From: Aphelocoma coerulescens
Lineage: Eukaryota; Chordata; Aves; Passeriformes; Corvidae
Direction: 5' to 3'
NCBI RefSeq assembly: GCF_041296385.1
Contig: NC_091014.1
Span: 54,454,078 to 54,518,077 of the forward strand
Length of the DNA: 64,000 nucleotides
A model generated the notes under the pieces. The model was not told where the DNA came from, did no database searches, and saw nothing but the letters and a program-made list of their open reading frames with translations. The stretch's first letter is position 1, and each line of letters begins with the position of its first letter. Positions 13,591 to 24,560 of this stretch are shown piece by piece. The position numbers and the translations under genes were made by a program.

Positions 13591-14584
13591 CAGCACAGTC
13601 CTGTTTTTCACCAGAGCTGCTGTTTCATGTTTACTCCTGTGGAGGGAGGGTGGGCAGGTGTGAGGGGAAGGTAACAGGTAGGAAGCGGGAGAGCTGAGCT
13701 GAGACCTCCTTTGGTGACCATGGCTGAGTCACGTCAGCCGTTCTGTGGCTTGGCTCCTTTGCTTTGACACAGGAACACTCAGATACGAGTGAATCTGCAA
13801 TGCTAAGAGGCTGTAGGGCCAAGGTCTGTGAAGCTCCTGGAAGTGGGCTAGAGCTCTTTGGGGCCCTTTGCAGTTTGTGTTTGTCTCTGGTGCCCAGCTA
13901 TGCCCTTGTGCCCAGACTGACACGATGAAGGCATGTTCCCAGCCCTACTCATTGCCCTTCTCAGAAAATCGGCCCTACCCACACTTTCATAAGAAATAAC
14001 CCCATGGGATGAAGTTGACAAGGCTCAGCTATGGAGTTTTGATCTGCAGTGATCCAGAGCTTTGTCCCTGCAAATCCCTGGAGACTAATGGCAACTCCTG
14101 TTACTCTAGCTGCTACCTTTGTAAACAAATCACACCGATTTGCCTCCCCAATTCCACCTTTTTCTTCTTTTCTTCCTTTCTGCCATGCCGCTTTTCCACC
14201 TTTGCATACCGGAGCCTGCCTTGCCTGCTGGCTGCTGAGGGCTTGCCCGGAGCTGCCAGATGCTTGCACCTTCTTAGCTCTCACGGGTAGGAGTTGCTAT
14301 GGGAGACAGCGAGAAAGAAAAAGTGCCTTCCCCAGCAGCACTAGGAGCCAGAAGCCTTCCATTGAGTGGAGAACACCCCCCTCTTGTGCTCCTTCCTCCC
14401 CTCAGCCCCCCTTTAGAGAGCACTCTGCAGAAAGCCGCCTTTGAAGCCCCTTAATTAGTGTCCCGTGTGTCCTGAACGGAGCCCTTCATTACCACCAGCA
14501 AGAGGCACAAATTGGCATGTGTTTCAGGTTTGGGCTCAGTGCCAGAATTTTGTTCCAGTCCCCTCCCTCCAAACCTCTCCAGCT

Positions 14585-14665
14585 TCCCCCCTCCTCGACA
14601 CACATGCGTGCACACACACATTGACTCTCTCTCACAGAAAAACACACACACACACATGCAAACAC
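14585..14665 (+). repeat. Imperfect CA-rich repeat
   Basis: CA dinucleotide runs (ACACACACA, then 16 bases of pure CA) are broken by TGACTCTCTCTCACAG. Its reverse complement explains the Cys/Val-rich reverse frames here. Confidence 0.8.
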
Positions 14666-16542
14666 AAGGGACCCTGCCAAAAAGGAGACGTCCCCTTTCC
14701 ATCATCCCAGATTTCAGAGAAAAAAACCAAATGACAGAGGTCGCTCTGTTCCCTGCCTCCCCACGGCTTGCTCTTGGCTCTGCTGACCCTTCAGCATATG
14801 CAACTGCAGGTTGGGGGTCATTATCAGCCCCAGAGTATCTCTCACAGCCTGTGGATGTGCTCAGAGGGTGCTAATTAGTGAGAGAAGGGCTGATTAGGTT
14901 AGAAATTAAGTGTTTATTTCTCCTTTTTTTTTTTTTTTTTGGTATGTGTATGTGTGTAAAAATAGTGAGGCCAGATGGAGTCAGGAAAAATGGGAGAAAA
15001 GGCAGCCAGGAGTCAAGGGGGGTGAATCTGTATCCTGTCTCACCTCTCCTGCACACCCTGGGTGGACAGGCGTTCTGCAAACTCCCAGCATTCCTGCAGC
15101 ACACCAGCAGCCACCACACATTCCCTGTGGCTGTCCTCGTCGGGATCGAGCTGGACATCTCCTCTCTGCACAATGTTCTGTAGAAGCTTTTCATGCCTGC
15201 AGAGCCTCTCATCTCCATCACATCTTTTCCAGCTCAACCTTAGTGCCTCTGCTTTCCCCCAGCACCACTTTGTTTTATCTCAGTGTCACTATTGGCTGCA
15301 GCCAACAGGTTACTGGCATCACCAGCCTTTCAGTGGCACCCCTTGTCTTTACTGGTGGCTCACCCCAAGAGTGCTGTCCTCACAGAGACATTCTGCCCCA
15401 CAGGCTCTGAGGAAATTCAGCCTATCTCTGCCATGGACTCTGTCTCTCCTTGGCAAAACTTGCAACACAGGACCCCCAAGGCTGATTAGGAGTCTGATTT
15501 CCAGGAACTCCAAAGTCTCTATGCCTGAGTAAACCATGTCTTTGTCCTGATATCAGGCCATTCTTCCCTGCACCCATGCTAGCTTCAGCCTGTTAGGGAC
15601 TGTGGGATAAGGAAGAACAGATCATGGTATGGCTGAATAGCAACTTTGTCTTGCTGCAAGGCTATTCTGTGCTTCCAGCTCTGCAGCTTTGGGGCTGTGA
15701 GGGACAGCTGAAAAATAATTTCCTTCCTTCCACTTAACCTAAAGGAGGTCTCTGGGGCCAGTATTTTGGATGCACTGGACATGGAGCTTTTCTCCAGAGG
15801 CTGAGGATACTCAGGGTCCAGCAGGCTGGAGAAGAGGGAAGGAAAGAGGCTGTACTTAACTGCGCTCTACAGCTTGCTTTCCGGGGTGGGAAGTGTGCTG
15901 GCAGACTCATGAGTTCCCACAGCTGGAGACTGGTCTCTGCAGCAGGCCAATTTATGCGACCTGAGGGCTCACTCTGATGTGGGGAATGAAGGCCATCTCT
16001 CCCAACTGGGGATATGACTGTCGAGAAAGGGCTGAGTTTGTTTTGTTGATCAGCTTGGGGAGTGTGTGTGGGGGGGGAGGTAAGAAATTGTCACTACAAT
16101 GTGCTGGAGGAGTATTTGCTCAGTAACCAACGGGGGGATTGTGGTCCCTTAGAATCACAGCTAACTGTGATGTGTGGGTCCCACAGCAGAGGAGATTCTC
16201 TTGCTGACACCAGCTGGGCCCTGGACTCTTAGCTGCATTTCAGAGCCCATCTACAAAGTGTCTGGTGCACAGGGGCTTTGTAGCTATGAAAGAAGAAGTC
16301 CGGCTTCTTTTGAGAGTGGGAGAGCAGCTGGGGGCCCCCGGCTCCAGGGGTGTATTTGTGGTGGGAAGAGAGGCCACATGTGTGTGCTGGTGTTCCTCGG
16401 GCTGTGTGCTGTCAGTAGGGCTGCATGCATGACTGTTTGGCTATGGCATGAGAGGAGGGTGTATTTGTGTGGGTACAATTCAGACCTCATTCCCTTTTCA
16501 TCGCGACGGTGCTTTTTTACCATGTGGCTCCTGCAAACAGCC

Positions 16543-16562
16543 AAACAAACAAACAAACAAAC
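16543..16562 (+). repeat. (AAAC)5 microsatellite
   Basis: Five perfect copies of AAAC. Confidence 0.9.
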
Positions 16563-17379
16563 ACTCACACATGGGAATCCAAACTCCCTATTACCACCAC
16601 ATTGCAGATGCAGCCTGGTTTGGCCTGTATTTCTCCCGTTGCCACAGCAACGGTAAGCCAGGGAGTAAATCAGAATATCCTCTCTGGTGCTCAACACCCC
16701 CACATGGCAAAATAAATGACAGTGTGGAAAGCCTGGTCTGTCTCCCCTACCTGTCCTTCCCAACTCCAATTCAGCAGAGACCCTCCAGAGACCTCTCATA
16801 TGCCTGTCAGACCATAAGGAGATCACAGGCCTCCTCCAGAGGGGATGAGGGAACATCACCTATGCTGTGACCAGCAATCCCCCTTATTCCCTCCTCCACT
16901 TGGTGTGTCTCCTGTGGAGGGTGATCAGGTCTGAATCAATGTTCACTGTTCATGGTCTCAGCTCAGCTGGCTTTTAACAAGATGAGTCCCATCAGCTCCA
17001 CTAAGGACCAAACAGCATCCAAACCAGGCTTAGCAACCTGCTTCTTGCTTCAGCAAACTCTGCTTACAGCTGGGAGAAACAGAGCCTTTAGAGAGGAGCG
17101 AAGCAATCAAAGCACATTTAGGTCCAGGACTCCTGTCCAGCTGAGCTCAGAAATATGCTCGCTGGGACAGCTGCCAAAAGGGCTCCACCAGCTATGCTTT
17201 GTGTTGGCCTTGGGCACTTCCAAAGTCAGCAATGTGCTTAGGAGACAGACCTGTCTGCCCAGAAACAGGAGTCCTTGGGAGGAGAGGAGGGACAGTCCCC
17301 TAGAAGCAGGCGAGAAACTGGACTCGCATTTCCTACAGCAGCTCTTTCCATGTGCATCCTAGTTTGGATAATTCTAGGT

Positions 17380-17600
17380 GCTACTAAAGCCGTGGAGGAT
17401 GACCTGGATCCCCTTTCATTCCAGCAGCTGATTAGAGCATATCCGTCACTTGTGCCTCCCCCAGCTTTGGCCGTGACTACCTTCATTAGGAATCGCACTC
17501 TGTTCTTTGGCTGGATTTCCCCTGAGAATCCGATTTATGGCTCCCCAGTGATTGCTAATGTGTAAATACAGTGTGCTTCAGTATGGCAATGTGAATGCCT
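17380..17600. promoter_or_regulatory. Candidate conserved non-coding element
   Basis: The stretch has high word complexity, retains CpGs and contains an E-box joined to a homeodomain motif (CAGCAGCTGATTAGAG, 17423-17438). It carries an open frame on + (to 17565) whose protein I do not recognise. Its look, unlike the surrounding low-complexity DNA, suggests selection. Confidence 0.25.
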
Positions 17601-17859
17601 TGGTGCATTGGAACTGTTAACCCTCCAGCAGCTGAAGGGATGCTCTCTCTCCCTGTTGTGAGAGCTGCCTTGTTGGACAGGGAGAATCCCGGCCTGGGAT
17701 CATGGGATCCCAGTGTGGCTCTAGGCATGCTTACAGATCAGTGCAGGTGGGTGAACCCACAGGTCTCCTCAGGTTTCTGTGGAGGGGAAAGGATGAGGCA
17801 GGAGCAGCCCAAAGAGAAGGCAAAAAGGGCCATTTCATGATTAAATGCTAGAGCACAGC

Positions 17860-18060
17860 AGCAGTGTAAAAATATACATATATCACAAGCCTTAATTAAC
17901 ACAGGCGAAGGGAAAAGGAGAAAAAAACCCACTTTTTAAAGGTTTCACAGAGACTATAAACTGGCAGCACAGAAAAAAAAATGTAATACATGCAAATTAA
18001 TGGCATAAATTTAGGGTTACTTAACTTCACAAATGTTAACAAGCTCATAAAAAAAAAAGT
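17860..18060. promoter_or_regulatory. AT-rich island with POU/homeodomain composite
   Basis: ATGCAAATTAATG (17990-18002) overlaps an octamer and a TAAT site. Nearby are CTTAATTAACAC and GTTAAC. The 200 bases are AT-rich with no simple repeat apart from short A runs, typical of vertebrate developmental enhancers. Confidence 0.3.
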
Positions 18061-18403
18061 TATTCTTTCTCAGTTTCCTGTCGCTGTTTGTTTAATTCTC
18101 TCTCTCGCTCTCTTTTTTAACTCTGTTGAGAAGATTATGTTTTCAGTATATTCCTCCTAAATTAATTCTGGCTCTCTCTCTTCCTTCTCCCTCCCTCCCT
18201 CGTCTCCGTCTCTTTCTCTGTACCTACCTCTGTCTGTTTGCCTTCCTTCCCTGCCTATCTATCATATTCTTAATGTCCCCATCATCATAGTATCTACTCT
18301 TGGATACAGTACTGTCTCATTTCTCTCCCTATTTCCTCGCCTGCCTCTCCCCCGTTCACACCCCACCCTTCTCCACAGCTCTCAGCCTGCTCCCCTCTTC
18401 TGC
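18060..18403 (+). repeat. Pyrimidine-rich tract with CTCT and CCTT words
   Basis: Runs such as CTCTCTCTCGCTCTC and CCTTCTCCCTCCCTCCCTC occur between less biased segments. It leads directly into the T/G tract. No gene was seen. Confidence 0.6.
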
Positions 18404-18600
18404 TTTTTTTTTTTTGTTTGGTTTGTTTTGATTTTTCCTGTTTTTTTGGTTTTTTTTTTTTGGTCGGTCGGTTTTTTTTTTTTTTTTTTTCTTTTTTTGG
18501 TTGTTGGGGTTTAGTTTGGTTTTGTTTTGGTTTTTTTTGGGGGGGGGTGGGGAGAGGGAAGTATGTTATTTTTTGTTTGGTTATGTTTTGTTTTTTTCCT
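18404..18600 (+). repeat. T-rich, T/G low-complexity tract
   Basis: Long T runs are separated by GG, GGTCGGTCGG and TTTGGTTTTG. A G-run (18539-18548) sits near the middle, and TATGTTTTGTTTTTTTCCTGTAG ends the tract. C and A are nearly absent. Its end resembles a strong splice acceptor, but no exon can be confirmed. Confidence 0.8.
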
Positions 18601-18744
18601 GTAGCAGTCTAGCAGCCAGTACAACTCCAGCCTGGTAATGCTATATGCAACACTTCCAATTTCCAAACATGCATTTTTTTTCCCCTGCCACTGGCAGACA
18701 AAGAAGGCAAGGAGCAAATTAAGTGGTCTGGGGCTGAACTGCTC

Positions 18745-19000
18745 GTTTACCAAGCGCTTGAATGGCTGTTTGTGGCTGTGTGGCTGGAGGCGGAGGTACG
18801 AGTGTGTGGGCAGGCTGCGCTGGGACGCCCCAGCCCCACTTTGAAACAGCTGTCACAGCTCCCCCGACACCGTCCCCTTTATTCGAGGCTCTGCCTCCGT
18901 ACAATGGTGGGCAATAAAGGGCGCGGCAGCTCCTTGCTGAGCCTGGGGAGTCACGAGCCCCTGAGGTCACCGTGTCTCTGCTTCCCGCGTGTTTCTTGCT
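18745..19000. promoter_or_regulatory. CpG-retaining island with inverted TTTATT motifs
   Basis: CCCTTTATT (18875-18883) and AATAAAGGG (18913-18921) form a 9-base inverted repeat with a 29-base loop. Upstream is AACAGCTGTCACAGCT, holding an E-box and a CTGTCA TALE-type site. CpGs are denser than in the flanks. It could be an enhancer or a non-coding exon; no donor site is convincing. Confidence 0.3.
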
Positions 19001-22000
19001 TGCTTACAGATAAAACTAAGTTTAGAAAACTCAGGCAATTGCCAGTTTAGCTCTGCCAAAACTCATTTCTCCGGAAAGAGGACATATGCCTTTTGTTCTG
19101 CTTCTTTTAAAGCCACCAAGGACACCCCAAGCTGCATTACTCGTGACGTAGCTTGTCCTGTCCGTGATGCTACAGCATTCTGTTCTTAGGCTCTTGTTCT
19201 CGTTGCTTAAAGGGAGGATGGGTAAAAAAAAAAAATAATAATCGTATTTTGACTTATGGACCAGACTGAGTCATAGGAAGACATCATTAAAAAAAAGAGG
19301 GGGTGGATATCATCATTTTTGGCCACAAGCCATCCTTGGAGCTTTCAAAGTCGCCTGTAAATATTACTGCCAGCTCTGTTTCAGTATCAGAGACAGCAGT
19401 CCTGGCCAATAGCTTTTCTCCTCAGTGGCCCAATTTGGTATTTCAGAATGCTGGAGAGAAGAGGGGGAAGTCAGTGTTTTATTCAACATAGCAATCTCAG
19501 GAACAGGGAGGTGAAATTACAAGCTGGAGTCCCCGGGCAGCAGTGAAAATAAGAAAATCCAAACAAGCAAAGGGAAAAAAAAGGGAAGAAACTGAATTTC
19601 TCAAAGCAAGAGGAAGGATGTTGGTGAGTGGGTAACAGAGAGGTTAGGAAGAGGAAGCACGGAGGGAGAATCTGTTGTGTTTGGAAGATGTGGGAACCAT
19701 CAACACAGATGTTGCAGAAGAAAGCAATTGAGAAGCTGAATGGGACTTGCATGGGTTTACAGTTGGGTGCATGCTTAAGTGTGTTGCTAAATGGAGACCT
19801 GAATGAGTGAGAACAAGAAATAATCATGCGGGAGTCCCCGTGCAGAATCAGTCTCCGTCCAGATTGACATCACAGGCTTTCCCACTGATATAAATCATTG
19901 CTTTTCCTGGGTAGGAAATGAGTCAGGGTGACTCCGGAGCTTAGGGTTTGGCCTATGCAGATTAAGAGGAGTAGTAAGGAATAAATAAAATATGGAATAT
20001 GCAAGGGTGACTAAGGACTCGAAGAGAAGCAAAGAACTGTTGGGGGAAGGAATAGGGCCACAGTGAGGAAGTAGGAGGGACTGCCACATTAATGGCTTTC
20101 TAGGGCTACCTGGAGAGAGATTTAGGGGGATATAGCAACATTCCCTGGCCATGAGGCATGTATTACCTGGGTTAGTGGGTAAGACATTTACGTGCCCCTA
20201 TTAGCTGAGTAATGCTCCCTTATTTTGGTCCTTTCAGCCCAGAAACAGTCCGAAGCAAAGTCTGTTTCTCACTGAAAATATCTTCAGCACCTACAAAATC
20301 AGAGGCCCAATAACAATTGCAGCCTTCACGTACTCTGCTACTGACAGCATCGGAAGAGGCAGAGCAGAGAATAGGTGGGGAAAAAAGATGGAAAACGGGA
20401 CTGAGCAAGAAAAAAAGAAAGGGTGGGGTGTTTCTTAAATTGAGCTGTCCCCTATTTTTGATTGCATCACAGCTTGAATTAGCTTTGGCCTACATAATTA
20501 AAAAGAAGGATGTCAAGGTACCAGGAGGAAAAATTATTTTGCTGGGTTATTTGCACAGATCATCTGTTCACTGCACAGCTGCTGTAGGAAATGCAACGCC
20601 ATGAGTAGACATATATAATTGTAGAGATGGGGAATGAATAAACGTGTTTCAAAGAACAAGGAGAATTCTAAATGTCAGCAAAGGGGTATATGACTCACTC
20701 ATTGGGAAAATACTATTATTGGATACGTAAGTAGGACTGCACAAAGCACTCAGAGGAGGGATGCTACTAGAAAAAAGAAGAATTAATAAATGAAGGTAAC
20801 ATTTGGGTAAGTGACAGTGAATGAATGAGGAGATGTGCTGTAAGTGCCATGAGCTATCACAGGGCCTGCAGTGAAAGCAGAGAGAAAATGTGGGGTTGAG
20901 GATGGCAAAGGATGAAAAAAGAGAGATCATGGACGACGAGGAGAAGCACTACTGGAGACTGCTGAAATACAATGGAACGGATGAGTGTTTGTTATAAAAC
21001 TACTTGGCTTTTGGCAGAATAATGGTGACAAAGAGTTTCTGTTCTACCGAGTTGGGATTAAGGAAATAAATGAGGTGGAACTCCATGGGAGGAGAGGAAA
21101 TGGCTGTACTGAGGAGGCAGGAAGAGGCCCAGGACCCAGCTGGAACTGGCTTCTGCAGAGGTGTGTTAGGCTGTGATGGACACATCATATGGAGGAATCC
21201 CTCCCTGTTTTTCGAAAGCAAAAAGCAGTGTTTAAGTGTAACAGATGAGATTGTATAGATTACAGACATGGCTGAAATAAGCAGTGCAGGACCAGGGCAT
21301 TTTTCAGGAGTTCAAGCCAGGCATTGAGAATAATTAACTAATGCTCCTAGTGCAGTCAACAACAAAGTTGCAGACTTCTTGAGTCCAGAACATAATGAAC
21401 TTGAAACCTTTCAGTTGCCAAATCCAGGACACCATTCCAACAGACCCATCCCACATGTCTGGCTGGTCATCCTCACAGCCTGAAACGCTGTGTGCTAGCA
21501 CTTCTGCCCAAGCAGAGACCAAGGAACCCAGCCACTTCTGTGAATGGATCAGTCCCGTTTACAGCTAGGGCCAGGGGATCTCTAGTCCTGGAGGAGGAGA
21601 TTTCCAGAGCCTCTAATTTGGGTCCAGCTGAGAGCAGTTCTTATTTTGGTTTTGAAACCCTGAATTCCCAGCAAGCTGCTTTTCTGGCTGTCTTGGCTTG
21701 ATTGAGTCGGTAGAGAGACAGATGTAGGTGGATAATGGGAAAGGGGGTGGTAAGTGGCAGAGCTATTGCCTGAGCGAGAGGGAAGGATGCCGTGTAAGTA
21801 CTGCCAGTCCCCATTCAGTGAGCAAGTGGTGAGTCAGGGGCAGGTACTGAGTCAGCAAGAAGGCGGACGGGTAGTGGGTGGGTAGCACACCCCGGCTAGC
21901 TCAGTGCAAACCACTCAGCTGCACCGTTGCACTCAGCTCCCTGTGGGAAAGCTGCATGCAGTGGTTCGGGCTAGTGCATCCCAGTTGCTCCCCTCCCCAT

Positions 22001-22224
22001 GAAATTCCCTAGGCTGCTTTTCTGAACCAGTGGGGCTTCAGAGAGAGGCCCTGACCATTGCCTCTGGTGGGCACGTATTTTTCTGACATGTTTATGAACC
22101 TACCTGCAAGCACTGCTTCTCTGTGAGGTGTGGTAGTAAACAAGGGGGATGAAAACAGCTGATGAAGGCAGAGAGAGCCCTTCAGCCTGTCTCACCCCAA
22201 AGATACTGCTCATGCAGTCAGGGA
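19001..22224. other. Non-coding, no gene seen
   Basis: Purine-biased on the + strand between about 19550 and 20950, with many GAGGAA and GAAAAA words. The stretch at 20440-20600 (TTGCATCACAGC, ACATAATTAAAAAG) has an enhancer-like look but no clear site cluster. No protein is supported. Confidence 0.45.
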
Positions 22225-22335
22225 GCTGGTGGAATGTAGGAGGGAGGAGAGAGAAAAGAAAGAAAGAAAAATAGAAATGAGGTAGAAACGAGAGTGAGAG
22301 AGAGAAAATATTTGAGAGATGAAAAGAAATTACCA
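22225..22335 (+). repeat. Purine-rich GA tract
   Basis: AGGGAGGAGAGAGAAAAGAAAGAAAGAAA and GAGTGAGAGAGAGAAAA words make a purine strand of about 110 bases. Confidence 0.75.
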
Positions 22336-22430
22336 TACGGCAGGATCCTGTTATTCAACCTAATTTTCAAAGGACTGCAGCTGTCGCACTGAGATAATCT
22401 GTTAATTATAACAGTCATTGTGTTTTGGCA
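22330..22430. promoter_or_regulatory. Candidate element with inverted CTGTTA-ATTA-TAACAG
   Basis: The inverted repeat at 22399-22414 flanks a TAATTA homeodomain core. GATAATC, CAGCTGTCG and a SOX-like CATTGTG lie within 30 bases. Confidence 0.3.
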
Positions 22431-23269
22431 ATGGAAGAAAAAAACAGGCTCTAAACAAGGCAAGGTAGTGGGGAAAAGAGAGGGGAGGCACGGTTGTGTC
22501 AAAATGCATGTCAGATGCTAGCTTGAAATATAGGTGGGCGAGCCGGCCGGGAGGAGGGTCCCTCCCCAGCGGGGCTGAGCTGTGCCATTGCCTGCGGGTG
22601 GAGGATGGAAGGAAGGTGGAAGCATCCACCTGGAAACATAATGCCCTGTCCAGTGTGGGGCTGAATCCAGGCATGCACTGACCAGAGGAAGAGCTTTGAG
22701 GGGCTAAGGGTCTCACTGTCAGTGAGGGAACCCCTCTCAGGCGGCCGCCCAGGGCAAGGTTGGCTGGAAGGTGAGAGAACGTTGAAGGGTGCTGGAATTC
22801 CAGTGCCTGTGCCTTGCAGGAGTTTGCAGGCCTGGAGGTGTCCTAGACAGGGCAAATGGCTGCCAGTGCACCTGAGGAAGTGACTGCTACTCCAGGACAT
22901 GTGTGATTCCTTAGGCTCTGAGTCCCTCCCCGTAAGTGACAGTAGCGAGCTGTAATTCAAGGACCATGCCCTTTTCCTGCCCTATCTGCAGGGTAGCATG
23001 TTTGGGGGCACTCTGAACTGGCACTGTTGGGTTGCTGGGGATGTATTTAACATCCAGAAATACTGGAAGTGTGCTTGGTTTGAGTGAGAGCATCTCTCAA
23101 ACAGCTTGTGATCCTGCTATTCACAGTCAGACTGGTGAAAGCCAGGACTTGTTGAAGGCAATAGGACAGCAAGGCCAGCACAGGACAGCAGAGGCACCAC
23201 AATGATATCACATACAGCCCAAGGATCTCTCCTGGCCTCATGCCGGACATGCTGCATGGGAGCACACAA
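22431..23269. other. Non-coding, no gene seen
   Basis: Moderately GC-rich around 22530-22760, with a few CpGs (GAGCCGGCCGGGAGG, GGCGGCCGCC). The density is too low to call a promoter island. No open frame with a recognisable domain. Confidence 0.45.
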
Positions 23270-24000
23270 CAGCACCAGTGCTCCCACCCTGCTCCCTCCA
23301 TGCTCCCAGAGTCCCCACTCCTGGCCTGTTACCTGCAGCAGCTCACACACACGCTCCCGCAGAGCTGCCGTTCCTGTCCCTTTACCCCTCAATAGCTCCC
23401 AGACAGCAGAGACCATTCCTTGTCCCCTGGTGCAGCTCCTTCCCACGTGCACGAGCACATGCACAGAGCCCGCCCTCACACCCTGCTCCCTACAGTGATT
23501 CACATCAGGGGACACACACAGGAGGAGCGTTCCCACCCCTTTCCCTACAGACCTTCTCCCAAACACACAGCGGTAGTCTCCCTTGATCCCTGCGCGCCCA
23601 CATGCAGCCTGCACTCCCACCCCGTCCCCTGCAGCGCCTCTCACACAGCCAAACACTCCCACCCCTTTCTCCGCGGTGCTTGCTTCGTGCAAACACACAT
23701 GCACACACACGAACACTCACTAACAGCACTTTGCCTGGTTCTCCATGGCAATTCCTCCCTCCCCAGGAGCCAGCACTCCTTCCCTGCTTTACGGAGTGAC
23801 TAAACCACATCCACCCCCAGCCCACACATCCACCTCATCACCTACAGCGACTCCTCCGCACACTCACCCCCTCCACCTCGCACTCCTGGAGCCGGCAGTG
23901 CCACCTCTTTCTCTACAGTGACTCACACCCATACCAGTGCACCAGGCACAGCCGGGCTTGCTGTCACACTGCCTATGGCAGGTCCCTACAGAGAGTCACA
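23270..24000 (+). repeat. C-rich degenerate repeat array
   Basis: A core resembling CCCTACAGTGACTCACAC recurs near 23431, 23491, 23546, 23630, 23672, 23843, 23914 and 23987. The spacers run about 42-85 bases (one gap is about 170) and are rich in CACTCCCACCCCTTTC and CACACA. This looks like an old minisatellite. It keeps reverse-strand frames open for up to 199 codons with low-complexity products that I do not accept as genes. Confidence 0.6.
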
Positions 24001-24144
24001 CAGAGCCATGCTCCCTCCCCATGCCAGCAGGAATTATTTCTAAGCTTCTCTGCTGCCTCATGTCTGCGCTCATGGGATGACAAGGGGAATATGTTTCCCA
24101 GTCCCACTTCCCTGCTCTGGAGGGAGAGCACTGTAGGCGGCCTT

Positions 24145-24560
24145 ATTGCTGATAATATTTTTTGTGGCACCTCTAATCTCTTGACATGCTCTTCTACCTG
24201 GAGAAGGCTGTTTCCCAAGCCTACCCCCCTGTACATGCTTCTGTGGATTGCTGCTAAAGGCTGTCTGGGTGGAGATGGCTTAATGCAAATCTGCCTTAAT
24301 CTTCAATAATCATATTAATATAAAAGGTAGCCATTTCACTTTGGAAAACAAAAGTGGCTTTCTGGCCTGCCAGGGAACCACAGACGTATGAAAGACCTTT
24401 CTGCCAGTATTTATCCCTCTAAAATAAGATTCACGCTTCTAAAGCTCTCTCTTTCATGCTTCTGAGCGGCTTCATTTTTCTCCCTTGAGCCTTCCCATTC
24501 TCTCTCTCTTGCTGCCTAACAAATTAGGCATCTAATCGCTGTTGGGGAGGCACGATGGGA
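24145..24560. promoter_or_regulatory. AT-rich island with octamer
   Basis: A perfect octamer ATGCAAAT lies at 24283-24290, preceded by TA. Around it are TTGCTGATAATATT, CTTAATCTTCAATAATCATATTAATAT and AACAAATTAGGCATCTAATCG. The density of TAAT cores is well above that in the neighbouring sequence. Confidence 0.3.

Larger units (their letters stand above)
13591..17379. other. Non-coding, no gene seen
   Basis: Contains the listed CA-rich and AAAC repeats and a T17 run at 14924-14940. AT-rich words with TTAATTAG near 14450 and CTAATTAG near 14870 may be further homeodomain sites. A 191-codon reverse frame at 16284-16859 overlaps the AAAC repeat and gives Cys/Leu-rich sequence without a domain. 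Confidence 0.5.

Noticed and set aside
16284..16859. 191-codon frame on -
   Set aside because: It crosses the AAAC microsatellite (the VCLFVCLAVC stretch) and shows no family features.
22530..22760. Possible CpG-island promoter
   Set aside because: A few CpGs cluster here, but far too few for a vertebrate promoter island, and no exon or donor follows.
23117..23716. 199-codon open frame on -
   Set aside because: It lies across the C-rich degenerate repeat array, and its Val/Gly/Cys-rich protein is the translation of that repeat.
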